NCBI GenBank assembly: GCA_031216915.1
Contig: CM062292.1
Location: 76,862,956 to 76,926,955 of the forward strand
Direction: 5' to 3'
Length of the DNA stretch: 64,000 nucleotides
From: Pictodentalium vernedei
Lineage: Eukaryota > Mollusca > Scaphopoda > Dentaliida > Dentaliidae
The notes under the pieces are model-generated. The model did no database searches. It worked only from the letters and a program-made list of their open reading frames with translations, and was not told where the DNA came from. Positions 11,362-22,689 of this stretch are shown here, one piece after another. How positions within the stretch are numbered: the stretch's first letter is position 1; each line of letters starts with the position of its first letter. Position numbers and translations under genes: made by a program.

Positions 11362-11487
11362 AAACATGAAAAAATATTATTTTTCCAAAAATTTCATCAA
11401 AACCATATCATGTGACCCCTCGTGGAATGAGCTTGTCAAGCTCGTTCCAACGAGGGGTCACATGATATGGTTTTGTTGAAATTTTTA

Positions 11488-13319
11488 GCTCAACTTTGAC
11501 AAAGTCAAATTTGAGCTATTGTCATGGCCCGTCGTCCGTCTGTCCGTCCGTTCGTCTGTCCGTACGTCAACAATTGGCTATGGCTCGGGCTAGAGGTCGT
11601 ATTTATGAACCGATCTTTACGAAACTTCTTGTGTACCTTTGTTATAACCCTGGGACGGGAACGAGTGTTTTTAGGTGTGGTCCGAAATTCAAGATGGCTG
11701 CCAGCGGCTATTTTGTACCGATGATGCAAAAATCAGTTTTTTGTACAGAACTTCTGTATGAAAGTTCTGATTTGAATAAAGTTTTGTATAAATGTTTAGT
11801 ACCAAGGGATACATCACATATAATACGGGTTTTTTTCTCGTGCGTAAATTATGCAAATTAGACTGACTTTGATTTATTTAGTGTTACTTTCAGAGCTGTA
11901 AGTGCCAAGCTGCTATGGCTCGGGCTAGAGGCCGTATTTATGAACCAATCTTTACGAAACTTCTTGGGTACCTTTGTTATGACCCTGGGACGGGAACGAG
12001 TGTTTTTGGGTGTGGTCCAAAATTCAAGATGGCTGCCAGTGGCCATTTTGTTCCGATGATGTCAAAATCAGTTTTTTGTACAGAACTTCTGTATGAAAGT
12101 TCTGATTTGAATAAAGTTTTGTATAAATGTATAGTACAATGGGATACATCACATATAATACGGGTTTTTTTCTCGTGCGTAAATTATGCAAATTAGACTA
12201 ACTTTGATTTATTTAGTGTTACTTTCAGAGCTGTAAGTGCCAAGCTGCTATGGCTCGGGCTAGAGGCCGTATTTATGAACCAATCTTTACGAAACTTCTT
12301 GGGTACCTTTGTTATGACCGTGGGACGAGAACGAGGGTTTTTGGGTGCAGTCCCAAATTCCAGATGGCTGCCAGCAGCCATTTTGTACCGATGATGCCGA
12401 AATCTGTTTTTTGTACAGAACTTCCATATGAAAGCTCTGATTTGAATAATTTTTTGTATGAATGTTTAGTACCATGGGATACATTACATATATTACAGGT
12501 TTTTTTCTTGTGCATAAATTATGCAAATTAGGCTAACTTTGATTTATTTAGTGTTACTTTCAGCACTGTGAGTGCAAATCCCAATACGGCTCGGGCTAGA
12601 GGCCGTATTTATGAACCGATCTTCACGAAACTTCTTGGGTACCTTTGTTATCACTGTGGGACGAGAAGGAGTGTTTTTGGGTCCAGTCTGAAATTCAAGA
12701 TGGCCGCTAGCAGCCATTTTGTTCAAAATTAAGTGCAATCAGATTTTTGCGCAAAACTTCCAAATGAAAGATCTGATTTGAATAAATTTTTGTATGAATG
12801 TTTAGTACCATGGGATACATTACATATAATACAGAGTTTTTCTCGTGAATAAATTATGCAAATTAGGGGTCCGGGTGGGACTTAGAAAATTTTGGCCCAA
12901 AATCCGGAAATTAGTTTTTTGGTTTTTTATGCGTTTTGGTCAATTTTAAGACAAAAAAAAATACATTTTTTTTACACTGAAAATTTGGGGTCCGGGTGGG
13001 ACTTAGAAAATTTTGGACCAAAATCCGGAAATTAGTTTTTTGTGTTTTGATGCATTTTGGTCAATTTTAAGAAGAAGAAGAAAAAATTTTAGTCTGAAAA
13101 TATTTTGTTTGGGACTGAAAATTTCCACACAAAAATAATAATCTACAATGATTGGTCTTAATCTGTAGTCCATTACAGTCACCTTGTAATTCTTTTATTA
13201 TTGTTGACTGGGCCAAAACAAATACTAATTCCTGTCATATTCATTATTCAGTTGTCTTGGTCATAGCAAGTACTAATTCCTGTCATATCCAAGTTGAGCT
13301 ACAGAGTCATTGACTCTTT
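11488..13319 (+). mobile_element. AGCT-hairpin element D1
   Basis: Begins AGCTCAACTTTGACAAAGTC (hairpin), then CGTCGTCCGTCTGTCCGTCC. It carries four array units, then two copies of a GGTCCGGGTGGGACTTAG segment (12867 and 12991). It ends GTTGAGCTACAGAGTCATTG with hairpin AGAGTCA/TGACTCT and T-run. 5' AGCTCAAC pairs with 3' GTTGAGCT. Confidence 0.75.
11575..12865 (+). repeat. Tandem array of 335-bp units in D1
   Basis: Four copies marked by TATGGCTCGGGCTAGAG at about 11578, 11913, 12248 and 12585. The last is more diverged and shorter. The 93-121 codon ORFs are repeats of one another and have no recognisable domain. Confidence 0.93.
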
Positions 13320-13433
13320 CATTTAAAAATTATATTTAAAATAATAAATTTTGATATCGTCTGCGTTGGGTAAAGGGTTAAAGAACATGTCATTTGCCTT
13401 TGAATTAAGAGACTTCTTTTGGCAAGCAATTTA

Positions 13434-13541
13434 AATTTAATGATCAGTTGGTGTCCTGAACTGGGTGATCATAAGGCCTCAGAAAACTTTCTGAGGCCTT
13501 ATGACTACCCAGTTCAGGCCACCAGTTGTGCATTAAATTTT
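13434..13541. repeat. Long palindrome W
   Basis: Arms GTCCTGAACTGGGT..AAGGCCTCAGAAA and complement around ACT; outer arms ATTTAATGATCA / GTGCATTAAAT. Class unknown. Confidence 0.8.
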
Positions 13542-14159
13542 TGTTTAAGTGTCAATTGAAATTGAGAAATTTGGGATTAGGAATTGGGAAAAATCATGCC
13601 CAAAATATCATTGGGAAGGGGTCCCATACATGGCCCCTATAGATACCCAAAAGTTTTGGAGGGCTTGTCCATATTGACATAGCAACATCATTTTGTCAAC
13701 GAATATAATAGCCACATAACTTATAGTATATAACGAGGTATCACAGTTGGGGCATTGAGCACATTTATGCAACAAGGTTTTCAGGGGGCATAAACTGTCC
13801 TCATGACTGAGATAGTAGTTGCCCTGCTTGCTCCCATGATAGTTGGGCAATGGGAGCATTTGTCCATATTGCTCACATGGTTCCAGTTTTCTGCCACAAA
13901 TTCCCAAATAATGTTGTGTTATAGAATATTGTTTGAGTTGAAATGGGCAAGCTCATGTTATGATTTTATCACACATCCATTAAACTTTAAACTCTTGTAT
14001 TTAATGGAATCGCCGCTATGACGTAAATGTTTCTGTATTCAGCTGGTGATATACAAGCCAGATCTTTTTTTCCCAGCACTGTTTATATTATTTCTTTTCG
14101 CGTCAAGTCATTAGTAACACTTCAAATAGTTTCCAAATTTCATTATACAATTATCGATC

Positions 14160-14580
14160 GCCTGTCCCATAGGTTTGTAGCGGTCGAGGTATAAAGGCCA
14201 TTTACCAACCAGACTGGTTGGTCTAGATCTCTTAGTCTCGTGGTAAATCAGTCGCTTTGTGTGCTAGAGGTCGAAGGTTCGAACCTCGGTTCCCCCACTT
14301 ATCTCTCCTCCTGTTACATTTGGAGGTCATCTGATCCTCAGCAGTAGGTGGCACTGCGGGTGTTTCGACCGCTCTGAGGGAGGAACCTGGGTGAGATTCA
14401 CATGTGGTGAATCTCAAAAGAAGGGGAGAGTAGTGTAGCAGTCAAAGTATAAAGGCCATTTACCAACCAGCCTGGTTGGTCCGGATCTCTTATTCTCGTG
14501 GTAAATCGGTCGCTTTGTGTGCTGGAGGTCGACAGTTCAAACCCCGGCTCCAGCACTTATCTCTCCTCCTGTTATAGGTT
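14160..14580 (+). mobile_element. Dimeric tRNA-like SINE J1
   Basis: Two head units (GGCCATTTACCAACCAG at about 14196 and 14454) flank a middle section. Each contains TCGTGGTAAATC and a box-B-like GGTTCGAACCTC or AGTTCAAACCCC. ATAGGTT occurs at both flanks (about 14171 and 14576), a possible target duplication. Confidence 0.65.
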
Positions 14581-15110
14581 AAAAGGAAAGCGTCCAAAGC
14601 AAAATCAAGTTAGTTCACAAAAAAATTAGTTAACCAAAAATGAGATAATATTTAAAAAACAATCATTTCCAACCACAACATTAACCCAGTCCCGTGGCCA
14701 TCTCATCTGCGGATCCCATTATATCTAAATTGGTCAAATTTATTTTGGTAACTCTTCGGACATCCTGACATGCCTCAAACTTCTTTTAAAAAAGTTTCTC
14801 CAAGCTGTTTGACAAATCTGCCCAAATTTGTACTTATATTTTAACTAACAGTAATAGCCACCAAATGGTAAGGCGTGAATGGATACCAGCCGAAGATAAA
14901 CAGCAATACTAATTCAACAAACGTGCCCAGTAGAAAAGATAATGAATCTAATTTAGACTGGTTCCCAAAAGGTTGTTTCGATTTTTTATGGATCAGTTTG
15001 ATCTATACAGCAACAAGCAAAACAAACAGACTCTTCACCTTTGGGTTTAAGCATGGGAATTAAAATTTGTTTATTTAACTGAATTTTAATGCATGGGATG
15101 TGCAATAAAC

Positions 15111-15271
15111 ACAGAACATGATGTGTGTTTGAATTGGTGGGTGTTTTACATAACTCGTTGGAATGGCGTAGACATATTTCGTGAGAGCCTACAGCTCTCG
15201 CGAAATATGACTATGCCATTCCAACTCATTATATAAAACACCCACCGATTCAAACACACATCACATTCTGT
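15111..15271. repeat. Long palindrome X
   Basis: About 70-bp arms (GTGTGTTTGAATTGGTGGGT and complement, then TTGGAATGGC) around CTAC, few mismatches. Class unknown. 15272-15317 has nothing. Confidence 0.85.
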
Positions 15272-15317
15272 ATATGTATGTGTGAAGGTACAAGAATAAT
15301 TAAAACTTTAAACAACA

Positions 15318-15552
15318 TACAGTACATGGAGAGTGGATTGTAACTAAATGACCCACAGAGTGGAGTTATCACCCAAGCTATAACTTTCAAATTTTTAACA
15401 TAATGACAAAAAACAGACGCAGTGTTTCAGAGGTCCATTGGCTGAAACTTTGCTTATACTGGTTATGCTTTGCAACAAATGTGCAATTATTGCTTGGGTG
15501 GAATCTCCACTCTGTGGGTGATTTATTGATAATACACTCTCCACGAACTGTA
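15318..15552. mobile_element. TA-flanked inverted-repeat element S
   Basis: TA at both ends, terminal CAGTACATGGAGAGTG / CACTCTCCACGAACTG, inner arms CACCCACAGAGTGGAG. Mariner-like by TA duplication only. A partial copy lies at 29222-29351. Ends 54 bp before the beta exon. Confidence 0.65.
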
Positions 15553-15606
15553 CTTTACAAAATGATGATATATAAAATGGTAATTAGGAAACATTTCTTG
15601 TTTCAG

Positions 15607-15723
15607 GAATGGTCATGGAAGGAGAATGGTTTTATAATAAATAATGGTCTTTGTCTCACAGCGGATCCACAGGAAACACATAATTATGTCCTGGCACAAT
15701 TTTGTAATTATGGAGACACACAG
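15607..15723 (+). CDS. GALNT-like lectin domain, beta-repeat exon
   Basis: Second lectin exon, exactly 39 codons, phase 0 at both ends. Acceptor TTGTTTCAG, donor CAG|GTAATA. The peptide starts EWSWKENGF, then has GLCLTADPQ and LAQFCNYGDTQ. It completes the QxW of the alpha repeat (Q|EW), and its own terminal Gln joins Lys-Trp of the last exon to form QKW. The usual Asp of the CLD motif is Thr here (CLT). Since that Asp commonly contacts sugar in ricin-B repeats, this beta site may not bind carbohydrate; that is an inference. The two Cys residues fit the usual disulfide pair of a repeat. Confidence 0.85.
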
Positions 15724-15778
15724 GTAATAATAACATGTCTACAACACTGATATTATTAACCTACACCCAAACAAAATG

Positions 15779-16161
15779 TAGTGGTCAAAGTATAAAGGCC
15801 ATTTACCAACCCGTCTGGTTGGTCCGCTCCTCTTAGTCATGTGGTACGTCGGCCACTTTCTGTGCTAGGGCTCATAGGTATGTCAGTCTGTTACATTGGT
15901 GCCATGACCAGCCCTTGGCAGTTGGTGACAATGTGGGCTTTGTTTTGCCTGCTCTGAGGGAGAACTTACTAAGTTAGGATGCAATTTACGGGTGGTGAAT
16001 CACAAAAAGAATGGGAGAGTAGTGTAGCATTCGAGGTGTGAAGGCCATTTACCAACCAGCCTGCTTGGTCCAGATCTCTTAGTCTTGTAGTAAATCTGAC
16101 GCTTGCTGTACTTGGGCTTGTACATTCGAGCCTCAGCCCCAGCACTTCTCTCTCAATCTGT
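15779..16161 (+). mobile_element. Dimeric tRNA-like SINE J2
   Basis: Same arrangement as J1: two GGCCATTTACCAACC heads (15798, 16043) with a middle section containing GCTCTGAGGGAG. Boxes are eroded. The following MITE starts at 16162. Confidence 0.6.
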
Positions 16162-17469
16162 TTAACCCTTTACCTAACATGAAAAGCAGACGACACTTGC
16201 AAACAAAATTCTTGGATAACTAATTTTTTTTAATTTTTTGTCTCAAAAACATAGGTTACCCGGTACGGCCCCTCATTGGAACGAGCTCGATGAGCTCATT
16301 CCAAAGGGGGGTCATAACCTATGTTTTTAAGACAAAAAATAATGAAAATTAAGGCCATACAAAGTTGATTGTCTGTTTCTCAGGCCATTTTTTCCAAAAA
16401 AGCATGCGGGCGGGTGGTTTTTTTTTTCTTTTTATTTTCTCCCCGAGAGGTTGTTTGTGGTAATTTGACCCCCACCCAAGCGCCTGGTGTTTGTTTTTTC
16501 AGTGAAACGTGAAAATTATAACACAGGACGAAAGTCAGGAAACGCCTCGTAGGTGAAACGTCTCGGGTTGAAATGTCTCTGGGACAAATCATATGTTGAA
16601 GTGCCAACTTTCAGAGATTTATTTTGCAAAAAAAAAAAAATCCTTTCACAACCTGCCTAATAAAATCGTGAATCGCAATTTTTCCCCGTTATATTCAAAA
16701 TTATCACAACCCATTTGAACGGGCAGTTCATCCATAAATCATATTTTTTTTAAATCTGAAAATGAAATAGAAAACGAATGTTTGCGTGTTTTTATTAACC
16801 AATTCGACCGCACATACCTGCCTATATGCAATTTATTTTCAACTATGACTGTTACTTTTATATCAAGCAACGGTTACTATCAGTTATCCAATTATCCTGC
16901 ATCTCAAATGCATTTATTTAAATTAACTGGGTTTCAAATAACAGTACACAAATTCCCAATGACGGCCATTTACAATACAAATGTTACTAAAAATAAATGC
17001 CAGGAGACTGTGTTCCATTCAACATATCACCTGACTTTGCAGACTTTCTGAGGGTTGGTGCGAATCAAACGTGCTGCGAATGGACCATTCCCCTTTGTGA
17101 CTGTTTGTTGTCCGACTGAAAGACACCTTCCTTCTTGCTGTCATTATGACTTACCTTTTACAGAAATAAACACTTTCTGTCGTGACTATTGCTAAAACCC
17201 ACCCACTTTATTAAGGTATGATGTAGAAAAAGCTTGAAGTGTGTGAATTTAAAATTTGCGAATGCATCGATATCGATTTACCGAAATGAGCACAATATCT
17301 CAAATTTTTTTTTAAGATTTTTTTGGTGTCATAAAAAGGTTGCATGCGCACCAAAAATGACCATGCGCACGGGGCCTGAGAAACAGAGGTTCTTTTTTTT
17401 ATGGCCTAATTGGCGATTTTTGTGAATAGTGCTGACCAGTTTTGGCTGTTACGTTGGGAAAAGGGTTAA
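16162..17469. mobile_element. Family A MITE (A2) split by element Y
   Basis: TTAA at 16162-16165 and 17466-17469. Left half with central hairpin, right tail ATTGGCGATTTTTGTGAATA. Interrupted by Y at TAA. Confidence 0.85.
16353..17406. mobile_element. PIF/Harbinger-like non-autonomous element Y
   Basis: A 1054-bp insertion with ends GGCCATAC and ATGGCC, inner CTGTTTCTCAGGCC / GGCCTGAGAAACAG. TAA is on each side (16350-16352, 17407-17409), matching TAA at the empty site in other A2 copies. The 3-bp TWA duplication and GGCC ends fit PIF/Harbinger. No transposase ORF seen. Confidence 0.75.
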
Positions 17470-17524
17470 AAAGTTTGGCGGGGGCTATAGAAATGGGTCC
17501 CATCCATATGTGGATGTTGCCATC

Positions 17525-17925
17525 CATGTGTCAGTCCACACATTTTGTGAATGTCATAACTTGAATAAACGGAATCAGATTTTCACGAAACTCACAATAG
17601 GCATGTGAGAAGATCTCGGTCAAGTCTGATATTCGCCAAAATTTCTGCAGATTTCATAGGAGTTTGAACTTTTTTGTTGGAAATTTGGTGTTTGTGTGAT
17701 AAATGACTTTATGAATGCATTATCTTACACAAATGTAATCTGATTTTCATGAAAATTGCTATAGACATACATTGTAAGAAGATCTTGGTTAATTTTCACA
17801 TTCACTAATCTTTCTCAGCTTTTTGTTGGAGTTATGCCCCTTTTTATTGAAATTTGGTGTTTGTCTGATTATGACTGTGTAAACTTGAGAGCTTGAACAA
17901 ATGTAATCAAACTTTCATAGACAAA
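17525..17925. repeat. Short tandem array, about 175-bp units
   Basis: Repeated motifs AATCWGATTTTCAYGAAA, AAGATCTYGGT and AATTTGGTGTTTGT occur in about 2.5 diverged units. The layout resembles the arrays of AGCT-hairpin elements, but no ends were found. Confidence 0.6.
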
Positions 17926-18272
17926 ACCATTTACCATACCTTCAATACAAATTTGACCTGTTAATTGCATATAGGTTACAGAGTAAACTCGTGTTAACTG
18001 AAAAAAAAATCTTGTAATTTTTTGAAAAATTACTCTTGAAAGCTACTGAATTTCCAACATTTTAGGCATCAAGACATCCAGTATAGGCATTTATTCTAGT
18101 ATATCTTGTTTGACAGTGCTTGGTAAGCTCTGTCAAACAAGATATAATAGAATAAATGCTCAGATTACCATTAGAAGACAGAATGACCCAATTCCTGCTA
18201 ATTGTATACTCCTGTTAATTGAATGTTTTACATTGCAAAGTGGCTATTCAGTCAACAGAGTTCCACTGTACT
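17926..18272. mobile_element. Mariner-like MITE P2, left-truncated
   Basis: Core ATCTTGTTTGACAG..CTGTCAAACAAGAT at about 18104-18144; right end CAACAGAGTTCCACTG then TA. The left terminal CAGTGG is missing. Confidence 0.75.
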
Positions 18273-19022
18273 TTTTGTGGAAGGAAGGAAGAGCGCTCCC
18301 ACCAATTGCTAAAAAAATGAAATCTTTTCATCAATGAGAGCTTCACTGAGTTTATTGCAGAAGTAAATGTATTGTTGACCAAAGGAATGTAAACATTCAA
18401 AATGTTTGCTGGACTTGTATTTAAAGTCAGTTTGAGTAACAAATCAGTATGATGGAGGCATGTGGCTTATATTTATAAGCTGCCCAACAATGAATTGTGA
18501 AAATAAATCATCATGCTATTTGGCAAAAAGGTATGCATTATACTTTTTGAACAATGAAAGTGTCAATGACACTGCAGCTCTACTTGTCCAAGAAAGGACT
18601 GAACTACATGTAAACAGAAAGATCTAGTAATGCCATGGCATTTTCTGAAGTTTCTACAGAAAAGACATCACACCAAAGGTACAAATGAAATCTGAAAAAA
18701 AATAAGGTGAGGGATGGGGTCTGCTGGGTGTACTAATGGAATTGTTGATAATTTATATGTCAAATCCAAGATGGCCAGTGGTGGCTATCTTTTTTCAATG
18801 GAAAGCAGAAAAAATTTGGTAACGTACATCATACCAAAGTTACATATAAAATTTGAAAAAGATCGGGTGATAGGAGCGGCCTGTGGGGTCTGCTAATGGA
18901 ATTGTTGACAATTTATGTGCCAAATTCAAGATGGTCAATGGTGCCATGTTTTTCACCAAAATTCAGAAAAAGTTGAAAGCTACCATCTAGGCATCACACC
19001 AAAACTGCATATGAAATTTGAA

Positions 19023-21339
19023 CTTGAGGCTCTGAAGAGCCTGTAATCGCTCACCTGGCAGATCTATATATAAAAAATGTGATTTCCCATAGGGTTTCTA
19101 TGGTGACTATGAGCCACAATTGAGGCTATGTTTGCAGCATGATCAACATTAGATGAGGATCATTGGTAGAAGGTGTCCCAGCCATCAATCATGTTAAGAT
19201 TCAAAACATTGGCCCATAGTTTCAGAGGAGAAGATTTTTCAAAATTGACCAATCAAATTCAAAGAATGCCTCTGGCGGCCAAGTTTTTTCAAAAATGTGA
19301 TTTCCCATAGTGTTTCTATAGTAACTATAATCCACAATTGCAGCCATATTTGCAACCCGATCAACATTAAATGAGGATCATTGGTAGAGAGTGCCCCAGT
19401 CATCAAGCGTGTGAAGTTTCGAAACATTTGGCCTTGTGGTTTTTCAGATGAGAAGATTTTCAAAATCCACCAATCAGAATAAAAAAATGCCTCTGGAGGC
19501 CGTGTTTTCAGTCCGATGAGAACAAAATGAGGAGCATTTGCAGCAAACCTTCCATAGACCATTCCTGTCACATTTGGTTCAAATCAGCTCAGTACTTCCA
19601 GAGAGGCAGATGAAAATGTTATTTCCTATAGGGTTTCTGTAGTAGCTATAAGTTGCAATTGCAGCCACGTTTGCAACCTGATCAACATTAAATTAGGTTA
19701 GTTGGTAGAGGGTGTCCCAGTCATTATCCATGTGAACTTTCAAAACACTTTGCCCTGTAGTTTCAGAGGAGAAGATTTTTTGAAAGTCCACCATTTTTCG
19801 ATTTCTAGAAATCGAGAGATTCACCTATTTCGCTTGTTTTTTTTAAGGCACCAATGAAATCAGCTTGCATATAGAGTTGGTAGGTTTTAAGGCTATACTA
19901 AGTGCATAACTAAGTGCATAGCCGATAGAAAATTGTGTCTATCAACTCTTCCAACTGTACTCTTTCTGGTGTATGGCTAAAGTGGAAATCAGGGCAGGGC
20001 AGGACTCAAGGCAGATCAGGCTGCATTTCATATTATTCCATATAAATTCCAGCCATAATTTACATATCTACTTCTCTGAAACCATGTGTGCGGGGTAAAT
20101 TGGAAATCAACTGTATCATAGCAATACTGTTTAGTGAATAGTGTCAGCACACATTTATGAATTGTGTTTCAATACAAAATCAGTAAAAGAAGATTAAAGA
20201 ATATTTAGAAAATTACAGTTTTTTCAGACAGTACTCTTTCAAATAGCTTTGGTTAGGAAAAGAGTTACAGAAAGCACAACATTTTTATTCAAATAATTTG
20301 TTATATCTTAAATATCAAAAACAATAATTGGCTGGTCAGCTCTAAATGATAGCATACAAAATAAACAAAATCAAAAGTTTTCCAAACACTTGTCATCAAT
20401 CACAGCTTGACAGTTTTTAGCTGCGATGAGCAGCTCTATATGTGGCAATGTCGGTCTGTCTGTCGGTCGGTCTGTCACCAATGAGTTTGTCACCAACGAG
20501 TTTTAAATCATTGGCGTTGCACGAATCGTCGCAGCTTCGGCACTGTGACAGTGTGCTCTAGTTCTGATAAGAAGCTTGAGTGTAATTGTTGACACAATAT
20601 TGCTGCAAAATTGTTTGTAGTGCAATTCAAAAAAAGTTGTATGATAACCACTATGTATCTTTCTCTTCCTACATTGATAAGACCAGAAACTGACATCGTT
20701 TGAGGATATATTTATGAAGGGATCACTGAGAGCTTTCAAGAAAATGATATCAGATTCTGACTTTATCCGTGCAGGAGCAGCAGCATACTCAGTTTATTGC
20801 GGTTATACTACAATTCGTTTTGACTTGTACTGTTATACACAATATTTTCGTGGTTTTCCCAGTTCTCAATGGAGAAAACAGGAACCAACCCTTACCAGAT
20901 TCTCAAAAAAAGTTTGGTTCACATCGGCTCAGTAGTTCAAGAGATGAAGATGAAAATGTGATTTCCCATAGGATTTCTATAGTAACTGTAAGCTGCAATT
21001 GTGGCCATGTTTGCAACCCAATCAGTATTAAATGAGAATCATTGGTAGAGGGGGTCCGAGTGATGAGCATGCAAAGTTTCAAAACATTTGGCCTTGTAGT
21101 TTCAAAGGAAAAGATTTTTGAAAATCCACCAACCAAAATCAAAGAATGCCTCTGGCAGCCATGTTTTTCATCCAACAGGAACAAAATGAGGATCGTTTAT
21201 AGAGAACCTCCCATAGACCATTCCTGCCAAGTTTGGTTCACACCGGTTCAAGAGAAGAAGATGAAAATGTTAAACATTTACAGACAATGGACGCCAAGTG
21301 ATAGCAAGAGCTCACATGCCGTTTTACGCCAGGTGAGCT
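19023..21339 (-). mobile_element. AGCT-hairpin element B2, inside C1
   Basis: Minus orientation: 5' AGCTCACCTGGCG at 21339, 3' CAGGTGAGCGATTACAGGCTC.. CTTG at 19023. The flanks rejoin to a C unit (GAAATTTGAA | AAAAAGATTGGG), so the target was an A/T-run. The interior has units with GTGATTTCCCATAG and a family F-like fragment at about 20415-20510. Confidence 0.72.
20415..20510 (+). mobile_element. Family F head fragment
   Basis: TTTTTAGCTGCGATGAGCAG then GTCGGTCTGTC tract, as at 27356. Truncated. Confidence 0.6.
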
Positions 21340-22349
21340 AAAAAGATTGGGCGAGAGATGCAGCCTGCAGGGTGTGCTAATGGAATAGTTGACAATTCAA
21401 ATGCCAATCCAAGATGGCTGCTGACAGCCATATTTTTTTAACGAAATTCAGAAAAATTTGCTATCTCCCATCTAGACATCACACCAAAGCTATATATGAA
21501 ATTAAAGAAAGAGATCAGGTGAGAGATGCTATCGGTAGGGTGTGCTAATGCTGCCGGCCATGTTCTTCAACAAAATTCAGAAATATTCGATAGCTCCCAT
21601 CCAGACATCAAACTAAAGCTAAATATGAAATTTAAAAAAGATTTGATGAGAGATGCAGCCTGTAGCTTGTGCTAATAGAATTGTTGACGATTTATATGCC
21701 AAATCTAAGATGGTCACTGGCGGCCATGTTTTTCAATGAAATTTGGAAAAATTTGACAGCTCCCATCTAGACATAACCCCAAAGCAACATATGAAATTTG
21801 GGACTGGGTGAGAGCTGTGGCCTGTAGGGTGTGCTAAAGGAATTGTTCGAACAATTTATATCCAAATCCAAGATGGCTGCTGGCAGCCATGTTTTTCAAC
21901 AAAATTCAGAAAAATTTTCATAGCTCCCGTCTAAACATCACACCAAAGCTACATATGAAATTTGGAAAAGATTGGTTGAGAGATGCGGCTTGTAGGGTGT
22001 GCTAATGGAAATGTTGACAATTTATATGCCAAATTTTAGATGTCCGCTGGCAGCCATGTTTTTTAACGAAATTCAGAAAAATTTGATAGCTCCCATCTAG
22101 ATATTGTCACATAGCTACTTCTGAAATTTGAGACTGATCAGGTGAGAGCTGCGACCTGTAGGGTGTACTAAAGGAATTGTTGAATAATTTATATCCAAAT
22201 CCAAGATGGCCACTGACGGCCATGTTTTTCAACAAAATTCGAAAAAAATTGATAGCTCCCATCTAGACATTGCCCCAAAGCCACATATGGAATTTGCTGC
22301 TGATTGGCTGAGAGCCACAGCCTGTAGGGTGTGCTAAATGAATTGTTGG

Positions 22350-22491
22350 ACAGTTTTTCCATGCTACTTCATTCTGTTTTGCACAGATGAAGTAGCATGG
22401 CAGCCGGCTGCATTCTTTTATTTTGATTAAAGTAACTGAGGGATATGTAGTTCTGCCAGGTGAGTGAATTCAGGCTCTTGAGAGCCTCTTG
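22350..22491 (+). mobile_element. B-type 3' end (B5) with small palindrome
   Basis: CCATGCTACTTCAT..GATGAAGTAGCATGG palindrome (22358-22401), then CAGGTGAGTGAATTCAGGC and AGGCTCTTGAGAGCCT hairpin before CTTGTT. Confidence 0.6.
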
Positions 22492-22561
22492 TTATTATTT
22501 ATTTTCTGGAAATCAAACAATGAACAAAAAAATACCCTGGCTGTGTGCATATATGTGTGCA

Positions 22562-22689
22562 TTAACTGACAGGGTGCTAAATTATTCTCAGTTGTCAAAA
22601 TTGTTAACATGCCTTTGCCTTGTAACAATTTATTTAGAGTGCCTACACTCTCTCATAAATTGTAACATGGCAAATCGAAACAAACTAAA
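22562..22689. mobile_element. Family G MITE, partial
   Basis: TTAACTGACAGGGTGCTAAA start and a core with GAGTGCC..CTCTCTCATAAATTGT. The right half is replaced by the P2 element at 22690. Confidence 0.6.

Larger units (their letters stand above)
11362..13381. mobile_element. Family A MITE (A1) split by element D1
   Basis: The left part with its central hairpin is 11362-11487. The right part (about 13320-13381) ends TCTGCGTTGGGTAAAGGG TTAA. The split falls in the T-run after GTTGAAATTTTT. Confidence 0.8.
11088..15606 (+). other. GALNT-like gene intron (alpha to beta exon)
   Basis: Phase-0 intron of 4.5 kb, GT..AG, filled with repeats: an E-family fragment, a family A MITE split by a D array element, palindromes W and X, dimeric SINE J1 and the TA-flanked S element. 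Stretches 13542-14150 and 14581-15110 hold no feature I can name, apart from a short repeat (13560-13652) shared with 62905-63002. Confidence 0.8.
18546..22349 (-). mobile_element. Array element C1 (AGCT-hairpin type), split by B2
   Basis: On the minus strand the 3' end is TAGAGCTGCAGTGTCATTG.. with hairpin AGTGTCA/TGACACT (18552-18566), like the end of D. Array units of about 165 bp contain AAGATGGC, GGCCATGTTTTTCAA and TAGCTCCCATCTAGACAT. Units lie at 18670-19020 and 21340-22340, separated by B2. The 5' head is absent. Confidence 0.7.

Noticed and set aside
11496-12531. Repeated ORFs of 93-121 codons as a gene family
   Set aside because: They are translations of the 335-bp D array on both strands, without domain features or splice logic.
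16353-17406. Harbinger transposase gene
   Set aside because: The longest ORFs inside are under 90 codons and show no DDE or Myb-like motif.
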